DNA of 64,000 bases. It comes from Selaginella moellendorffii. Taxonomy: Eukaryota; Streptophyta; Lycopodiopsida; Selaginellales; Selaginellaceae. The DNA lies in NCBI RefSeq assembly GCF_000143415.4, contig NW_003314261.1:1573597-1637596 (forward strand), given 5' to 3'. This document shows positions 32,726 through 42,400 of the stretch, piece after piece (position 1 is the stretch's first letter; every line of letters starts with the position of its first letter). The position numbers were made by a program, and so were the translations under genes. A model generated the notes under the pieces. It was not told the DNA's origin and did no database searches. It saw only the letters and a list, made by a program, of their open reading frames with translations.

Positions 32726-35359
32726 GTGATGATACTGAGGAGATGGGCATTTCCTCCTCACTCCTGCGAGCTGGAAAGAGCTCTACTCCAGCATCTAGAG
32801 AGACACAAGGACAAGGTAATAGATGTGTATGGTTTTGCGGGCTTGATCCAAGCTTGCAGCAGGTCGGGATCGCCGAGGGCGGCCAAGCAGCTCGAGGCGG
32901 AGATCACTCGCCGGGGATTCAGAGGGAACAAGTCTCTTGGAAACCATCTCATCAACTTGTATGGGCGACTGGGCTGCGTGCGCGACGCAGCTGCGGCCTT
33001 CGATGGCATCGAAGAGAAGAATGTGGTGTCGTTCAATGCGATGATCACAGCGTATGCCCAGAACGGGCATTCCAGGCAGGGACTGGGCCTCTTTCGGAAG
33101 CTGCTGCTGCTGGACTCCAAGGTGGCAAACATCGTCAGCTTTATCTCGGTGATCAAGTCGTGCTGTAACGAGAGGCTCGAAGAGTGCAGATGGATCCACG
33201 GGCTGGTCGACGAAGCTGGACTGTCTACCTCGAACATCGTCGTTGGGACGGCTCTCATCAACATGTACGCTGTCTGTGGCAGCGTGGCTGACGCCGAGGC
33301 TGTCTTCGGTTCCATGGAAAGCAGGAATGAGATCACTTGGAGTGCTCTCATCGCAGCTCATGCAGCCGTTCCAGGACACGCTTGTCAGATCTGGGACATC
33401 TTCCGGGCCATGGAGAACAGTGGCGTGGTTCCCAACGAAGTCACTTTCATCAGCATGCTCTCATCGTGCACTGTTGCCGAAGATCTATCTGTTGGCAGAC
33501 TGATCCACGAAGCTGCGGACAAGTATGGATATGGATCAGATGTTGTCGTCGGCAATTCGGTGCTGAACATGTACGGGAAGTGCGGAGATGTGGACCGAGC
33601 AAGGCAGCTCTTCGACGAGATGGGTGACAAGCACGCGGCTCCGGTTGCCTGGAACTCGCTGATGGGAGCATACACGCAGACTAGGAACTTTGTCCTGGCC
33701 GTGGAGCTTTTCAGCCTCATGCAGCTGGAAGGCGTCATTGCCAACAAGGTGACTTTTCTCGCTGCTCTCAACGCTTGCGCGGGCCTGGCCGAGATGACTG
33801 CTGGTAAGACTGTCGTCGACTGCGTGGTTGAGTGTGGGTTGTTTGGAGATGATTTGGTTAAGACTGCATTGGTGAGCTTGTTTGGGAAGTGCGGGTATTT
33901 GGATGTTGCTGAGAGCGTGCTTGGTGAGATTTTGGTCCCGGACTCAGTTTCATGGAACTCGATTGTTGCAGCGTATGCTTCCCAGCAGGGACACGACCAG
34001 GACGTGCTGAGAGGATTCCACCTTATGCATTCGCACGGCTTGATCCCCGAGGATGGAGTCTTTGTAGCTGCACTGAACGCTTGCTCCAACTTGGGAGCGC
34101 TCAAGCAAGGCAAGCTCGTGCACTACTTGGTCCGGGAGACCGGTGTCGAATCCACCGACGTCTTCACCGCTCTGGTAAACATGTATGGCAAATGTGGGGA
34201 GCTTCTAACTGCCAGGGAGATTTTCAGCAGCATGCCGGACGAGTTCCGGGATGCTCTCACCTGGAACGGGCTGATCAACGCGCACACGCAGCATGGCAAA
34301 CCGGAGGAAGCTTTGAGTTTCTACCGGAGAATGCAGCAGGAGGGCACCCGACCGAGAAAGAGCGTATTCGTCTCGGTGCTCAACGCAGTGGCTGCACTTG
34401 GATCGTCCGTGGAAGGCCGCAGAATCCACGAACAGGTTGCCGAATGCTCGCTTGATCTGGACTCCACAGTGGGAACTTTGCTGGTAAACATGTACGCCAA
34501 GAGTGGAGACGTAGACACCGCCTGGGAGATCTTCGAGAGGATGCAGCACTCAGACACGGTCACCTGGAACTCCATGCTAGGGGCGTGCATCCAACAGAGA
34601 CCGCGTTCTTCAGAGGCTCCACACGAGCAGCAGGAAAACGAAGCCGTGGTCGTCAGGCTCTTCGCCCGGATGCTACTGGAAGGGATAAGAGTGGACAGAG
34701 TGACGCTGCTCACCATGCTCTCGGCCTGTGCCTCGCACGCCAGCCTCTCGCACGGCAAGAAGCTTCACGGCCTCGTCTCCGAGCTCAACCTCTCGCTGGA
34801 ATCCGACACAGGCCTCTTCAACGCGCTGGTCACCATGTACTCGCGGTGTGGAAGCTGGGAAGTCTCGCAAGCGATGTTCCACGCGATGGGCTCGTGCCAC
34901 GGCGACTTGATCACCTGGAACTCGATGATCACGGCGTGTGCCCGGCACGGACAGGCGCTCCAGGCGGTGGAACTGGTGAGAGGGATGGAACAAGCAGGGT
35001 GGTCGCCGGACAAGGTGACGCTCACGGTGATACTCTCGGCGTGTAGTCACGCGGGGCTGCTAGACAAGGCGTACGAGTGCTTCCAGCTGATGCGGGGCGA
35101 GTATGAGATTGATCCGGGGCCGGATCACTACGGCAGCATTGTGGATCTGCTGTGCCGGGCTGGGAAGCTCGGGGAGGCCGAGGCGCTGATCGAGAAGCTC
35201 CCAGATCCGGCCAGCGCCGTGACATGGAGGAGCTTGCTTGGGGGATGTAGCAACCATGGAGATTTGGTGCTTGGGAGACGAGCTGCCGACGAGTTGTTTG
35301 GGATGGATCCCAGGCACCACACCACCTATGTCATGCTCTCCAACACTTACTGTGGCTGA
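32726..35359 (+). CDS. PLS-type pentatricopeptide repeat protein with truncated E domain
   Basis: A single exon encodes 877 residues of tandem PPR motifs, recognisable by repeated blocks such as NVVSFNAMITAYAQNGHSRQ, NHLINLYGRLGCVRDA, LVNMYAKSGDVDTAWEIF and LITWNSMITACARHGQALQA. The pattern alternates P, L and S units, the type linked to C-to-U RNA editing in plant organelles. The C-terminus enters the E1 motif (SAVTWRSLLGGCSNHGDL...TTYVMLSNTYCG) and then stops. The rest of E and any DYW deaminase domain are missing, and no DYW remnant is visible downstream. It may act with a separate DYW protein or be a truncated copy. The start at 32726 gives a weak targeting peptide. It sits extremely close to the preceding gene. 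Confidence 0.9.
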   Translation: MMILRRWAFPPHSCELERALLQHLERHKDKVIDVYGFAGLIQACSRSGSPRAAKQLEAEITRRGFRGNKSLGNHLINLYGRLGCVRDAAAAFDGIEEKNVVSFNAMITAYAQNGHSRQGLGLFRKLLLLDSKVANIVSFISVIKSCCNERLEECRWIHGLVDEAGLSTSNIVVGTALINMYAVCGSVADAEAVFGSMESRNEITWSALIAAHAAVPGHACQIWDIFRAMENSGVVPNEVTFISMLSSCTVAEDLSVGRLIHEAADKYGYGSDVVVGNSVLNMYGKCGDVDRARQLFDEMGDKHAAPVAWNSLMGAYTQTRNFVLAVELFSLMQLEGVIANKVTFLAALNACAGLAEMTAGKTVVDCVVECGLFGDDLVKTALVSLFGKCGYLDVAESVLGEILVPDSVSWNSIVAAYASQQGHDQDVLRGFHLMHSHGLIPEDGVFVAALNACSNLGALKQGKLVHYLVRETGVESTDVFTALVNMYGKCGELLTAREIFSSMPDEFRDALTWNGLINAHTQHGKPEEALSFYRRMQQEGTRPRKSVFVSVLNAVAALGSSVEGRRIHEQVAECSLDLDSTVGTLLVNMYAKSGDVDTAWEIFERMQHSDTVTWNSMLGACIQQRPRSSEAPHEQQENEAVVVRLFARMLLEGIRVDRVTLLTMLSACASHASLSHGKKLHGLVSELNLSLESDTGLFNALVTMYSRCGSWEVSQAMFHAMGSCHGDLITWNSMITACARHGQALQAVELVRGMEQAGWSPDKVTLTVILSACSHAGLLDKAYECFQLMRGEYEIDPGPDHYGSIVDLLCRAGKLGEAEALIEKLPDPASAVTWRSLLGGCSNHGDLVLGRRAADELFGMDPRHHTTYVMLSNTYCG

Positions 35360-36011
35360 AACAAAGATACCAAGGGTTGACTGGCCGCTGCCATTTAGTC
35401 AACTATACGGGTTGACTCCCGGTAACTCCCCATGGTAAACATCGTGATGGTTTCTCGTTCGAGCAGTGCCCGACCACACCTGGAACTTTTGCGTCACGTC
35501 GCTGTGCATGGCCAGCCCCCAGTCGAAGTCCCAAGTCGTGATCAAACCGAAGCGCATGTCGTTGAATCTCATGTAACAGAGAAGTCGCAGGGAGTTGAGA
35601 CGCTCGTTTGGGCTGGCGATCACAGTTCCTCGGCTGACAAAGCGGGCAAAAACTCCGGTGATTCTACACACAGCCGTCTTCCGCCATTAGTGCGACCTCG
35701 GGCAATCCCAGCTTGGGCCTGTAGCGATGGCAGGAAGCAGTATTCACCGAGACGATATGGCACAGCCGTCGTCCCACAACCATCTTCGATTTGGGCGCAG
35801 CAGTGCTTGCTGCAAGGTGTAGCCTCCGCCACCCAAAGACGATAGATGCTTCTCAAACCTATAGAGCGTTGTCGTCGTTCAAAGCTCGCCACACGCTTGC
35901 ATGGTGAAGAACAAGATCCTGCTCGTGAACGCTCACGATTGGATCGCTTGAAGTGTCATACTCTAGATCAGATTCCAGAAATTCCAAGTAGAAACTAACC
36001 ATACCTTTTAT
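35360..36011. other. Intergenic region with possible coding relic
   Basis: About 650 bases between convergent genes. On the minus strand, 35399-35671 reads NERLNSLRLLCYMRFNDMR then FGLITTWDFDW. This loosely recalls the YGxxTTYxxTW segment of kinase-like domains found in some mobile or Crinkler-type proteins. The frame is short, with no further domain, so this is only a suspicion. The rest holds 3' ends. Confidence 0.3.
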
Positions 36012-36611
36012 TTATCCCATAAAGGTTTTGTTGCACAGCCTACATGTAAGTTCTTCCTCTAAATCTCTCCTAGAAACTTTCCTAGAACCAAGCTCCCTTT
36101 CTCCCCTCAGCGTAGACTCAAACTCTTGCAGCTGCTTGATAAATCCATCGTTGGGACGAACACACTTCCGACACGCGAGCAAGCTCTCGAGCGCCTCATC
36201 GAAGCTACACCCTTCCTTCCACATCAAATACGCAATCACCACGGATGCGCTGCGAGACCGACCGCCAACGCAGTGGACGAGCACCATGCCCTGCTCGATG
36301 CCCTCGTCGATAAACTCAAGACACTCTTGCAGCACCGGGAGTATGTCCTGGTCCTCCTTGTCCAGCAAGGGGACTATCTTGCGCACTGGCGGCTTGCCCA
36401 CCATAGCTGGGCAGAGTTTCTCGAGCTTGGATTCCACGGCCTGGAACTTGCGGAGGCGATGCGGCGGCACCGTGTCGATGAAGTTACACTGTGGGTGGAG
36501 GCACACCGGTGCCAGTGAGAGGACGTGAGTGAATCCTTGCATGATCCCGCATAGATAGATCCCCGCGTCGTCGGCGTTGCTGATGTAAAGCCTCTCGCGA
36601 ACTTGCTTCAT
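36012..36611 (-). CDS. Dual-specificity protein phosphatase
   Basis: An intronless frame of 199 codons. The catalytic P-loop is VHCVGGRSRSASVVIAYLM (Cys114 nucleophile, Arg120), the HCX5R signature of cysteine-based phosphatases. The N-terminus RERLYISNADDAGIYLCG and the ARKCVRPNDGF-like segment LLACRKCVRPNDGFIKQLQ are typical of small atypical DSPs. Candidate general-acid aspartates lie in DKEDQDILP (residues 84-89). The C-terminus ends in CRLCNKTFMG, a lone CxxC pair that could be half of a zinc site. Substrates cannot be predicted. No kinase-interaction motif or transit peptide is evident. Confidence 0.9.
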   Translation of the reverse strand: MKQVRERLYISNADDAGIYLCGIMQGFTHVLSLAPVCLHPQCNFIDTVPPHRLRKFQAVESKLEKLCPAMVGKPPVRKIVPLLDKEDQDILPVLQECLEFIDEGIEQGMVLVHCVGGRSRSASVVIAYLMWKEGCSFDEALESLLACRKCVRPNDGFIKQLQEFESTLRGERELGSRKVSRRDLEEELTCRLCNKTFMG

Positions 36612-37476
36612 TCCTTTTTGGCTGTGATCCCTGACCTAAGAAAACGGGAGTTTATATTTCTAATCTATGTATAAATATGTGCCGTCAAAGATTCAAAATA
36701 CGCTGTTGAAAGCTCAAACGAATGATGGACTTTGATTCCACGAGGAAGGAACAAGGCGGCGTATGGAAGATGCAGGCTAAATCCTGGTCTTGCAAGTGAA
36801 GATCTTCCCTTGGCAAACGAGACCCGTCCAAACCAGATTCTCGTGGATGTAGCCTGGCCCAAAAGCGTTGATACGTGGGCCTGGCCTTTTGTCTGGTCAA
36901 CGTGAAGGAGATGGACGTGCAAATTTGCTGAGACCATGTTGTTCCAGGACGCTGACTGGCATTGTGTGGAACAAGATTTGAGCTTTTGCAAGTCCCTGTG
37001 CATAAATCCTCATCAATTTGCGGTTAGGAAAGAGCTTTTGATGGCGGAATTTCAATTGCAAAGCTCACAACATATGCCCAGAACAGAGCAGGCATCTTAG
37101 GACGAAACTGGCTCTCTTTCAAATTGCCGGCTTTATGTCATCCCAATACTTACGAATCTGCTTAAGAGAACCCACTCTTTTGTCTTTTTGACGTTTCCAC
37201 GGTCCACAGTGTGTTTTGCACAAGGTATCAAAACACTCCAGGCATTGTGTTTAATTATCTTGTCTATCTAAAAAGCATTCGGCTGGCCGAATGGCTTTCA
37301 CATGAGACCAAGCATGTCGCGTGCAATCGCCCAGCCTCGCATTTCCTTTTGAACCTCAGTGCTGCAGCAAAGGCTGACCACGAGGAGCTAGTGGACATCG
37401 TCAAATTGAAAGAAGGCGTCCCGGTTCCAAGAGTGATTAGGGGACAACCTTGTCATTCAAAACACGAGAAGACAAA
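36612..37476. other. Intergenic region
   Basis: No supportable gene is seen. The left part is probably the phosphatase promoter; the remainder is featureless. It leads into the TC repeat at 37477. Confidence 0.55.
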
Positions 37477-37500
37477 TCTCTCTCTCTCTCTCTCTCTCTC
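37477..37500. repeat. (TC)n microsatellite
   Basis: About 12 uninterrupted TC units followed by ACACAG. It marks the left boundary of the fructose-bisphosphatase fragment. Confidence 0.9.
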
Positions 37501-37838
37501 ACACAGCACCAGCATCTTCCACCAAAAAACCCAATGGATTCCCTTCATACACTAGTCTCAAATGGCTGCGAGGATTCATAGCAATACCACCGTAGAGAAT
37601 TGTCCTATGGACGTCTGCTACCAGTGAGCATACATACCTTGCCGAGTACTTCTTTGGAAACTGGCCTTTGCCTCTTCTAATATCATCAATGTAGCGTCGG
37701 AGTCCTTGAGGCCAATCGAAATACCTTGCATCGTTCACGGAATAGATTTGTCCTGAGAGAGGATAGCCTCAAAGTTAGCAAGCTTTTCTCCAAGGTCTAA
37801 CGTACCTCTCTCGGGAACTTTAACGTCGGGCTTGAGAC
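37501..37838 (-). pseudogene. Fragment of a chloroplast-type fructose-1,6-bisphosphatase gene
   Basis: Two partial exons survive on the minus strand. The outer one (to 37806) reads KPDVKVPERG. After a 53-base intron (37753-37805) the next reads GQIYSVNDARYFDWPQGLR, continuing through KKYSARYVCSLVADVHRT and LRLVYEGNPLGFLVEDAG. Joined across the intron, this is the C-terminal catalytic part of class I FBPase, closest in style to the second plastid isoform. Everything upstream (metal and most substrate sites) and the final residues are absent: the frame runs into the TC repeat and stops after GAV. Because the intron is kept, the piece arose by DNA duplication, not retroposition. The remaining coding sequence is undamaged, so the event is recent or the exon is still used. 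Confidence 0.8.
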
Positions 37839-37842
37839 ACAC

Positions 37843-37862
37843 AGAGAGAGAGAGAGAGAGAG
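37843..37862. repeat. (AG)n microsatellite
   Basis: About ten AG units preceded by ACACAC. It marks the right boundary of the fructose-bisphosphatase fragment and is inverted relative to the TC repeat on the left. Confidence 0.9.
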
Positions 37863-37986
37863 ACAACAGGCCCTAAAAACCATTTACCTTAAATAGAGAG
37901 AGAGAAGCAAATAAACCATTTATAAATATAAAATTACAGAAGATGTAACATTCTTTAAATATTCTCAAACAATTACAGCAAACATT

Positions 37987-38947
37987 TTATCCATCTAGAC
38001 TGTTATTCCACTGAAACGCTTCAGGAAGACTGTATCCCCAACCTGGAGCTGGATCAGCGGAAGGTAGATGTTCTATGTCCTCAAAGCCAGAAAACATGAT
38101 ATTGTCCAGTTGCTCCTTGTGGTCTGCCTCCTCATCCGCTCGAATTGTCCCCTTGTCGTCGTTTTGATCGTCCTCGGCCACAACCTGAAGCTCCGAGGGG
38201 CTCATTTCCGAATCAGAACAGCTCTCTCCTTTTTGAACATCGAGAGAACATCCAGGACTGTTCTTGTTGTAGGCTCCACTCCCGCTTTTCCTATAGATCT
38301 TGCAAAGTGTAAATTCGTTCTGCACACACATACCATTGAAACAATCAGCAAGATGGAGGAACTCTCGACTACAGCACCTTGAACTGCGCGTTTTGCTCGT
38401 CCGGGAGCCTATATTCGCTCATGATCCATGGAGTCTTCTCTCCTTTCGGTGCCTTGCCTTTGTAGAACACGAGGGTTTTTCTCAATCCAATGCTGGTGTT
38501 GTTCTCCTTGTCCATGACTGGCTTGTCAGTTCCAGTAGCCTTCCAGTAGCCCGATGGGGTCACTCGGTTTGGCCTGGACCCATTCGGGTACTTGTGCTGC
38601 CTTGGCACGAAGAAATACCACTCGGTGTCTCCCATGTGTGCGAGAGAAATCGCCAGGCCTGAAGTCCAAGGGAGACAATTGTTTAGAATTCGAAGGATAT
38701 CGTCACTGGAGCAGCAGTAGCAAGAGTAACAATGCAAGAGCAAAAAAGCAAGAGCACAAAAGGAAAAGCAAGAGCAAAAAAGGAAGCAAGAGAGCTCACC
38801 AGGCAACTCCCATGGATCGTGCTTGACCAGGTCGATAACCGCAATGAGTTCCACTCCCAATTCCTTCTCCTCGGCCAATTTCCTCAAGTAGTATCCAACG
38901 AGCTCGTACTCCGTGGGTGAAAATCGAAATCCCGGCAATTTCTCCAT
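37987..38947 (-). CDS. NAC-domain transcription factor
   Basis: Three exons (38800-38947, 38378-38658, 37987-38319) give 253 residues. NAC subdomains are in order: A ([20 protein letters not shown]), B/C ([37 protein letters not shown]), D ([33 protein letters not shown]) and E ([21 protein letters not shown]). The acidic C-terminal half ([20 protein letters not shown]) is a plausible activation region. No transmembrane segment is seen, so it is not a membrane-tethered NAC. The start at 38947 is preferred because it directly precedes the NAC domain; in-frame Mets at 38974 and 39007 exist. Confidence 0.92.
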
Positions 38948-39985
38948 TACTGCAACTCGTCTCCCCAGCCTCATCCTCTCCAGCCTCGACAGAAAAACAC
39001 TGAGCATATAAATATGGAGGAAATTCGTGTATTGGGGATATTCTCAGCTCTAGACGGTCAATAGACTTTCAACAAAACTGGAGATGCCATTGCGACATGC
39101 ATGCGTTGGACCACTTTGAATAGATGCACCCCTCATCGCTGTCCCCATTACGTCTAGAAATTTGCCGAACGCTCGTCAGTCATAGTCTTAGGTCTCCATC
39201 GTCAAGGTTTCTACATTCATCCTGACCAAGCCCCGTTCAAACTTGGATTTTCAAAGTTTAGTCACGGGGATGTATCGAAAGTGCTCCTGGCTATGAAGCT
39301 TCCCGATCCAATTGTATCAGACAAGATTTTCTTCAAGTTCAGTTACCTGTACTTCTAAGCCACGATTACGAACGTCTCTATTACAACAAGGACAAGAATG
39401 AATGCAAAAAGCTCGAGTCGTCATTCAGAGCGGGGACCGATCCAAATCACTAGCCCTTGGAAAAGGAAAAGGAATGGCGCAAGCATGAACTATAAAGGGG
39501 GGGTAGCCTATAAGAAACTATAAAGATTTTGCTTGGAACATTATAGAAAAGAATTTTACAAAGACGTACCCGACCGTGGGGTCCAAATACTTGCGTTTCA
39601 CGAGACGAAGTTTGGACTACACTTTGCCGCCCGTGTCCAAGTTTTGTCATTTGGACAACCAGGCCGGTCATTACAACACATTCTGAACATAAAAACCAGA
39701 GAAAAACATCATTCCAATTAAAGAAGAAGAAAAAACAAAATTAGAAATAATCAGCGTTTGCAAAACCCGTGGGATATTTGTCGAGTATTCCCAGAAGCCA
39801 TCGCAACAAAATTGCCCCCTTTCTCATCACATGGTTCGATGTGTCACGTAGGTGATACTGCTCAATCAAAATGCTACGAGTCAGTTCCCCCTCCGCATTC
39901 TCATCTCTTTTGCTTAATTCTGCAAGGTGGAGCACTAAGTCGTAAACGAGTCCCAAGATGAGAAAAGAATACGCACGCACACGCA
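38948..39985. other. Intergenic region between NAC gene and AAPT gene
   Basis: About 1 kb: NAC promoter on the left and AAPT 3' flank on the right. No gene is supportable. Confidence 0.6.
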
Positions 39986-42183
39986 TCACACGCTAAGCAA
40001 AGAGAAACAAGCTCACGAAGTAGCTGCACCCCGTACCTGAAGCAGTGGATGCCTAGCGAGCCCGTGATCTCGCGTATGACGCTAACAGCAAAGTGCATGT
40101 ACAGTGCCACTGCAGAGAAAACACCAAAAGTTCTATCAACAGAGCGAGATAAAGGCCATCTCACTTGTGTATGCACAGTAGACAAGGAGCAAAAGGAACT
40201 CGTCGAATAAAGGTTTCCTGGACAAAAGCGAAATCTCAGGCCAGAGAAAAAAACAAGTTTATGAATGTCATACCCTCCAAGGACTTTAGATGAGAGCGCA
40301 TTGGCGATGGCAAGTGGCAGGAGAACTAACGACTGCTCAACAATAACAGCAGACGTTATCATTTTCTCCGAAAGCAGTCACAAGATACATACCAGGCACA
40401 TGCCCGTCTTTAGTCCTTTGGGCTCATCACAGAGATGCGACAGGATCATCCTTCCCTGCCATAATTTGAAGACAAAGACAAAATGATGATCAACGAATTA
40501 AGCTCGCGCATCGCTTACCACCAAGTACCCGAACGCAAAACCCGAACCCAATAGCATGAGATGTGGCTGGGTGCGAAGCACATCAGTAGGTGACAGCCAA
40601 CCCCTAAAACAAGCTTGTCAGTAGTGAAAAAACAAAAACAAAAGGAAACTGGCTTTACCATATCACAATGCTTCCAAGAAGCACAAAGAACGGCACCAGC
40701 TGGAAAGGGACAGTCTCAGCGTCAGTAATAGACTTACAAAACCAGGGCGCATTACCATGGCCAATGCTCGCAGCATGCTTCCTTTACGCGCGTGAACAAC
40801 TTTGTAGACATTGATCACGCTACAAAGAAGGTCAGACGATGGAAATGAGTGAGATTGTTCATAAACAAATAAATGCTTACTTAGACAGAATGGTTGGCAA
40901 AACAGCAACTGGTAGCATTAACCATATGATAAAAACGTTCACCGGCATGTCTAAGAATCAAATCAATTCATTAGTTTCACAAGACAAGAAACCAGAAAAT
41001 CAACTAACCAGGAAGTAGCGGTAGACCACGCAGGAACGGTATGGCTTCTCTAAAGTTGTGCTGCCACCAAACAGGGCCTGAAATGAGAAATACTATTAGA
41101 TTTTAAGACATAGATAGCAAGGCCCGTACCAACAAGAGATGTGAAAAAATGAATCAGATAGATCAACATGAGACCCTCAGTGGGGCCATTGACTTCAGGA
41201 AGAATCAAAGTATTTGTGAAGTAGCTGTAACTCAGATTAAACCGGCTGTTAAATAGAGAAACTAGAAACGTACTGCTCCCAGGTAGCCATGTAAAAAGGA
41301 ACAGTTGCTATGGCCCAGAACCAGAGAGTATGCGATCCACTCATAACAGAAGCACCGAAAGCCATCGTTTCGAACTAGGAAAAACAATATGAATCGACAG
41401 GTTAATACAAAAAAGGTTGGCATACCGCACAAGAGAGGGCATCGCAGCCTGGCAGAATGTGTTAGTCATTAAACTTCAGCACAGATAAATTACAGCATAC
41501 CATGGTCAAACAATTCTCCAAGAGGACTGGAAGAATTGGTTCGCCTCGCCTGTTTACCGTCTACCGCATCAAACGTCTGCGGAAGCAAAGCCTTTCGTTG
41601 CAAACTCAATTTGCTTTCACAGCTCACCTGGTAAAGAAACAAAAGCAGCCCATGGAGGAAGTGCACCCATTTGGGACTGGGGGAGTCCATGTGAGGAGAG
41701 TACACCTTAACGCAGCACGCACAAACATTAGAGATCTAAACAAGAACGCAAAAACCTCAAACAAAAACGTGGAGAACTTACATAGCTCAGGAACGCCGAT
41801 GCCACCACGAGAAGAAATCCAGACAAGGTAATCTGTCCACATTACATATAAATCGTCCACGAAAGAAAATCAACCAAAAAACACGAACCATGTTCGGTCT
41901 GTGCAAAATAAAAGGACAAAAGAATAAAAAACGTTTCTCTAGAAAGGTTAACAAAGCGAGAAAAACTCACGGCATCCAGAGTGGGAACAAGTTGACAAAT
42001 CGCGACCAGAAGGGCTGGAACACGTACTTGGCCATGTAAGATTTGTCCACGCCGCTGTACTTATATCTGTGCAGTGCTTCCAGGCCATGCTTGCCGATGT
42101 ATCGACCTCCGTTTAGCTCAACCCTGGAGAAAACACACAAATCAGACCACAATCCCCAGCAATGCCGCGGATTACACTCACAT
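39986..42183 (-). CDS. AAPT: Aminoalcohol phosphotransferase (choline/ethanolamine phosphotransferase)
   Basis: Nineteen coding segments join in phase to 390 residues, the family's usual length: 42182-42183, 41971-42123, 41889-41898, 41782-41832, 41628-41705, 41501-41576, 41426-41448, 41274-41374, 41130-41224, 41009-41077, 40881-40950, 40756-40819, 40659-40699, 40519-40603, 40393-40455, 40274-40332, 40165-40217, 40037-40109 and 39986-39992. The CDP-alcohol phosphatidyltransferase signature D-G-x2-A-R-x8-G-x3-D-x3-D is complete in [19 protein letters not shown] then LFDHGCD. Several membrane spans follow. The enzyme makes phosphatidylcholine and phosphatidylethanolamine in the ER from CDP-alcohol and diacylglycerol. 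Unusual features are a start codon interrupted by an intron (AT|G), a 10-base exon encoding P-N-M, a 23-base exon and a 7-base terminal coding segment. Confidence 0.92.
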
Positions 42184-42400
42184 CGTGCTCGAAATCGCGA
42201 ATCCAATGCGCCGGAGAGCCGATCCGGGGCTAGCGCATTGCTGCCGAGAAGCAGCGCCAAGCCCAGCGATCGAAGAACCCTAGCTCAAAACCCTCTAGAA
42301 GAAAGCGCGCTCCCAGGGAATATTTTAATGTCCGGTAGATGCCAGGAATATTACCTCCGTGCTGTTCGAGAGCATTGTTCCCCCTCTCTCACGCCCAGCG
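42184..42400. promoter_or_regulatory. Divergent promoter between AAPT and glycolate oxidase
   Basis: 217 bases separate the two starts. GAACCCTAG near 42275-42283 is the TAGGGTTC motif facing AAPT. AATATTTTAATG lies near 42319. The short divergent layout suggests a shared regulatory region; this is inference. Confidence 0.5.

Noticed and set aside
33385-34113. 242-codon minus-strand ORF
   Set aside because: Antisense to the PPR gene; repeated arrays often leave long open frames on the opposite strand.
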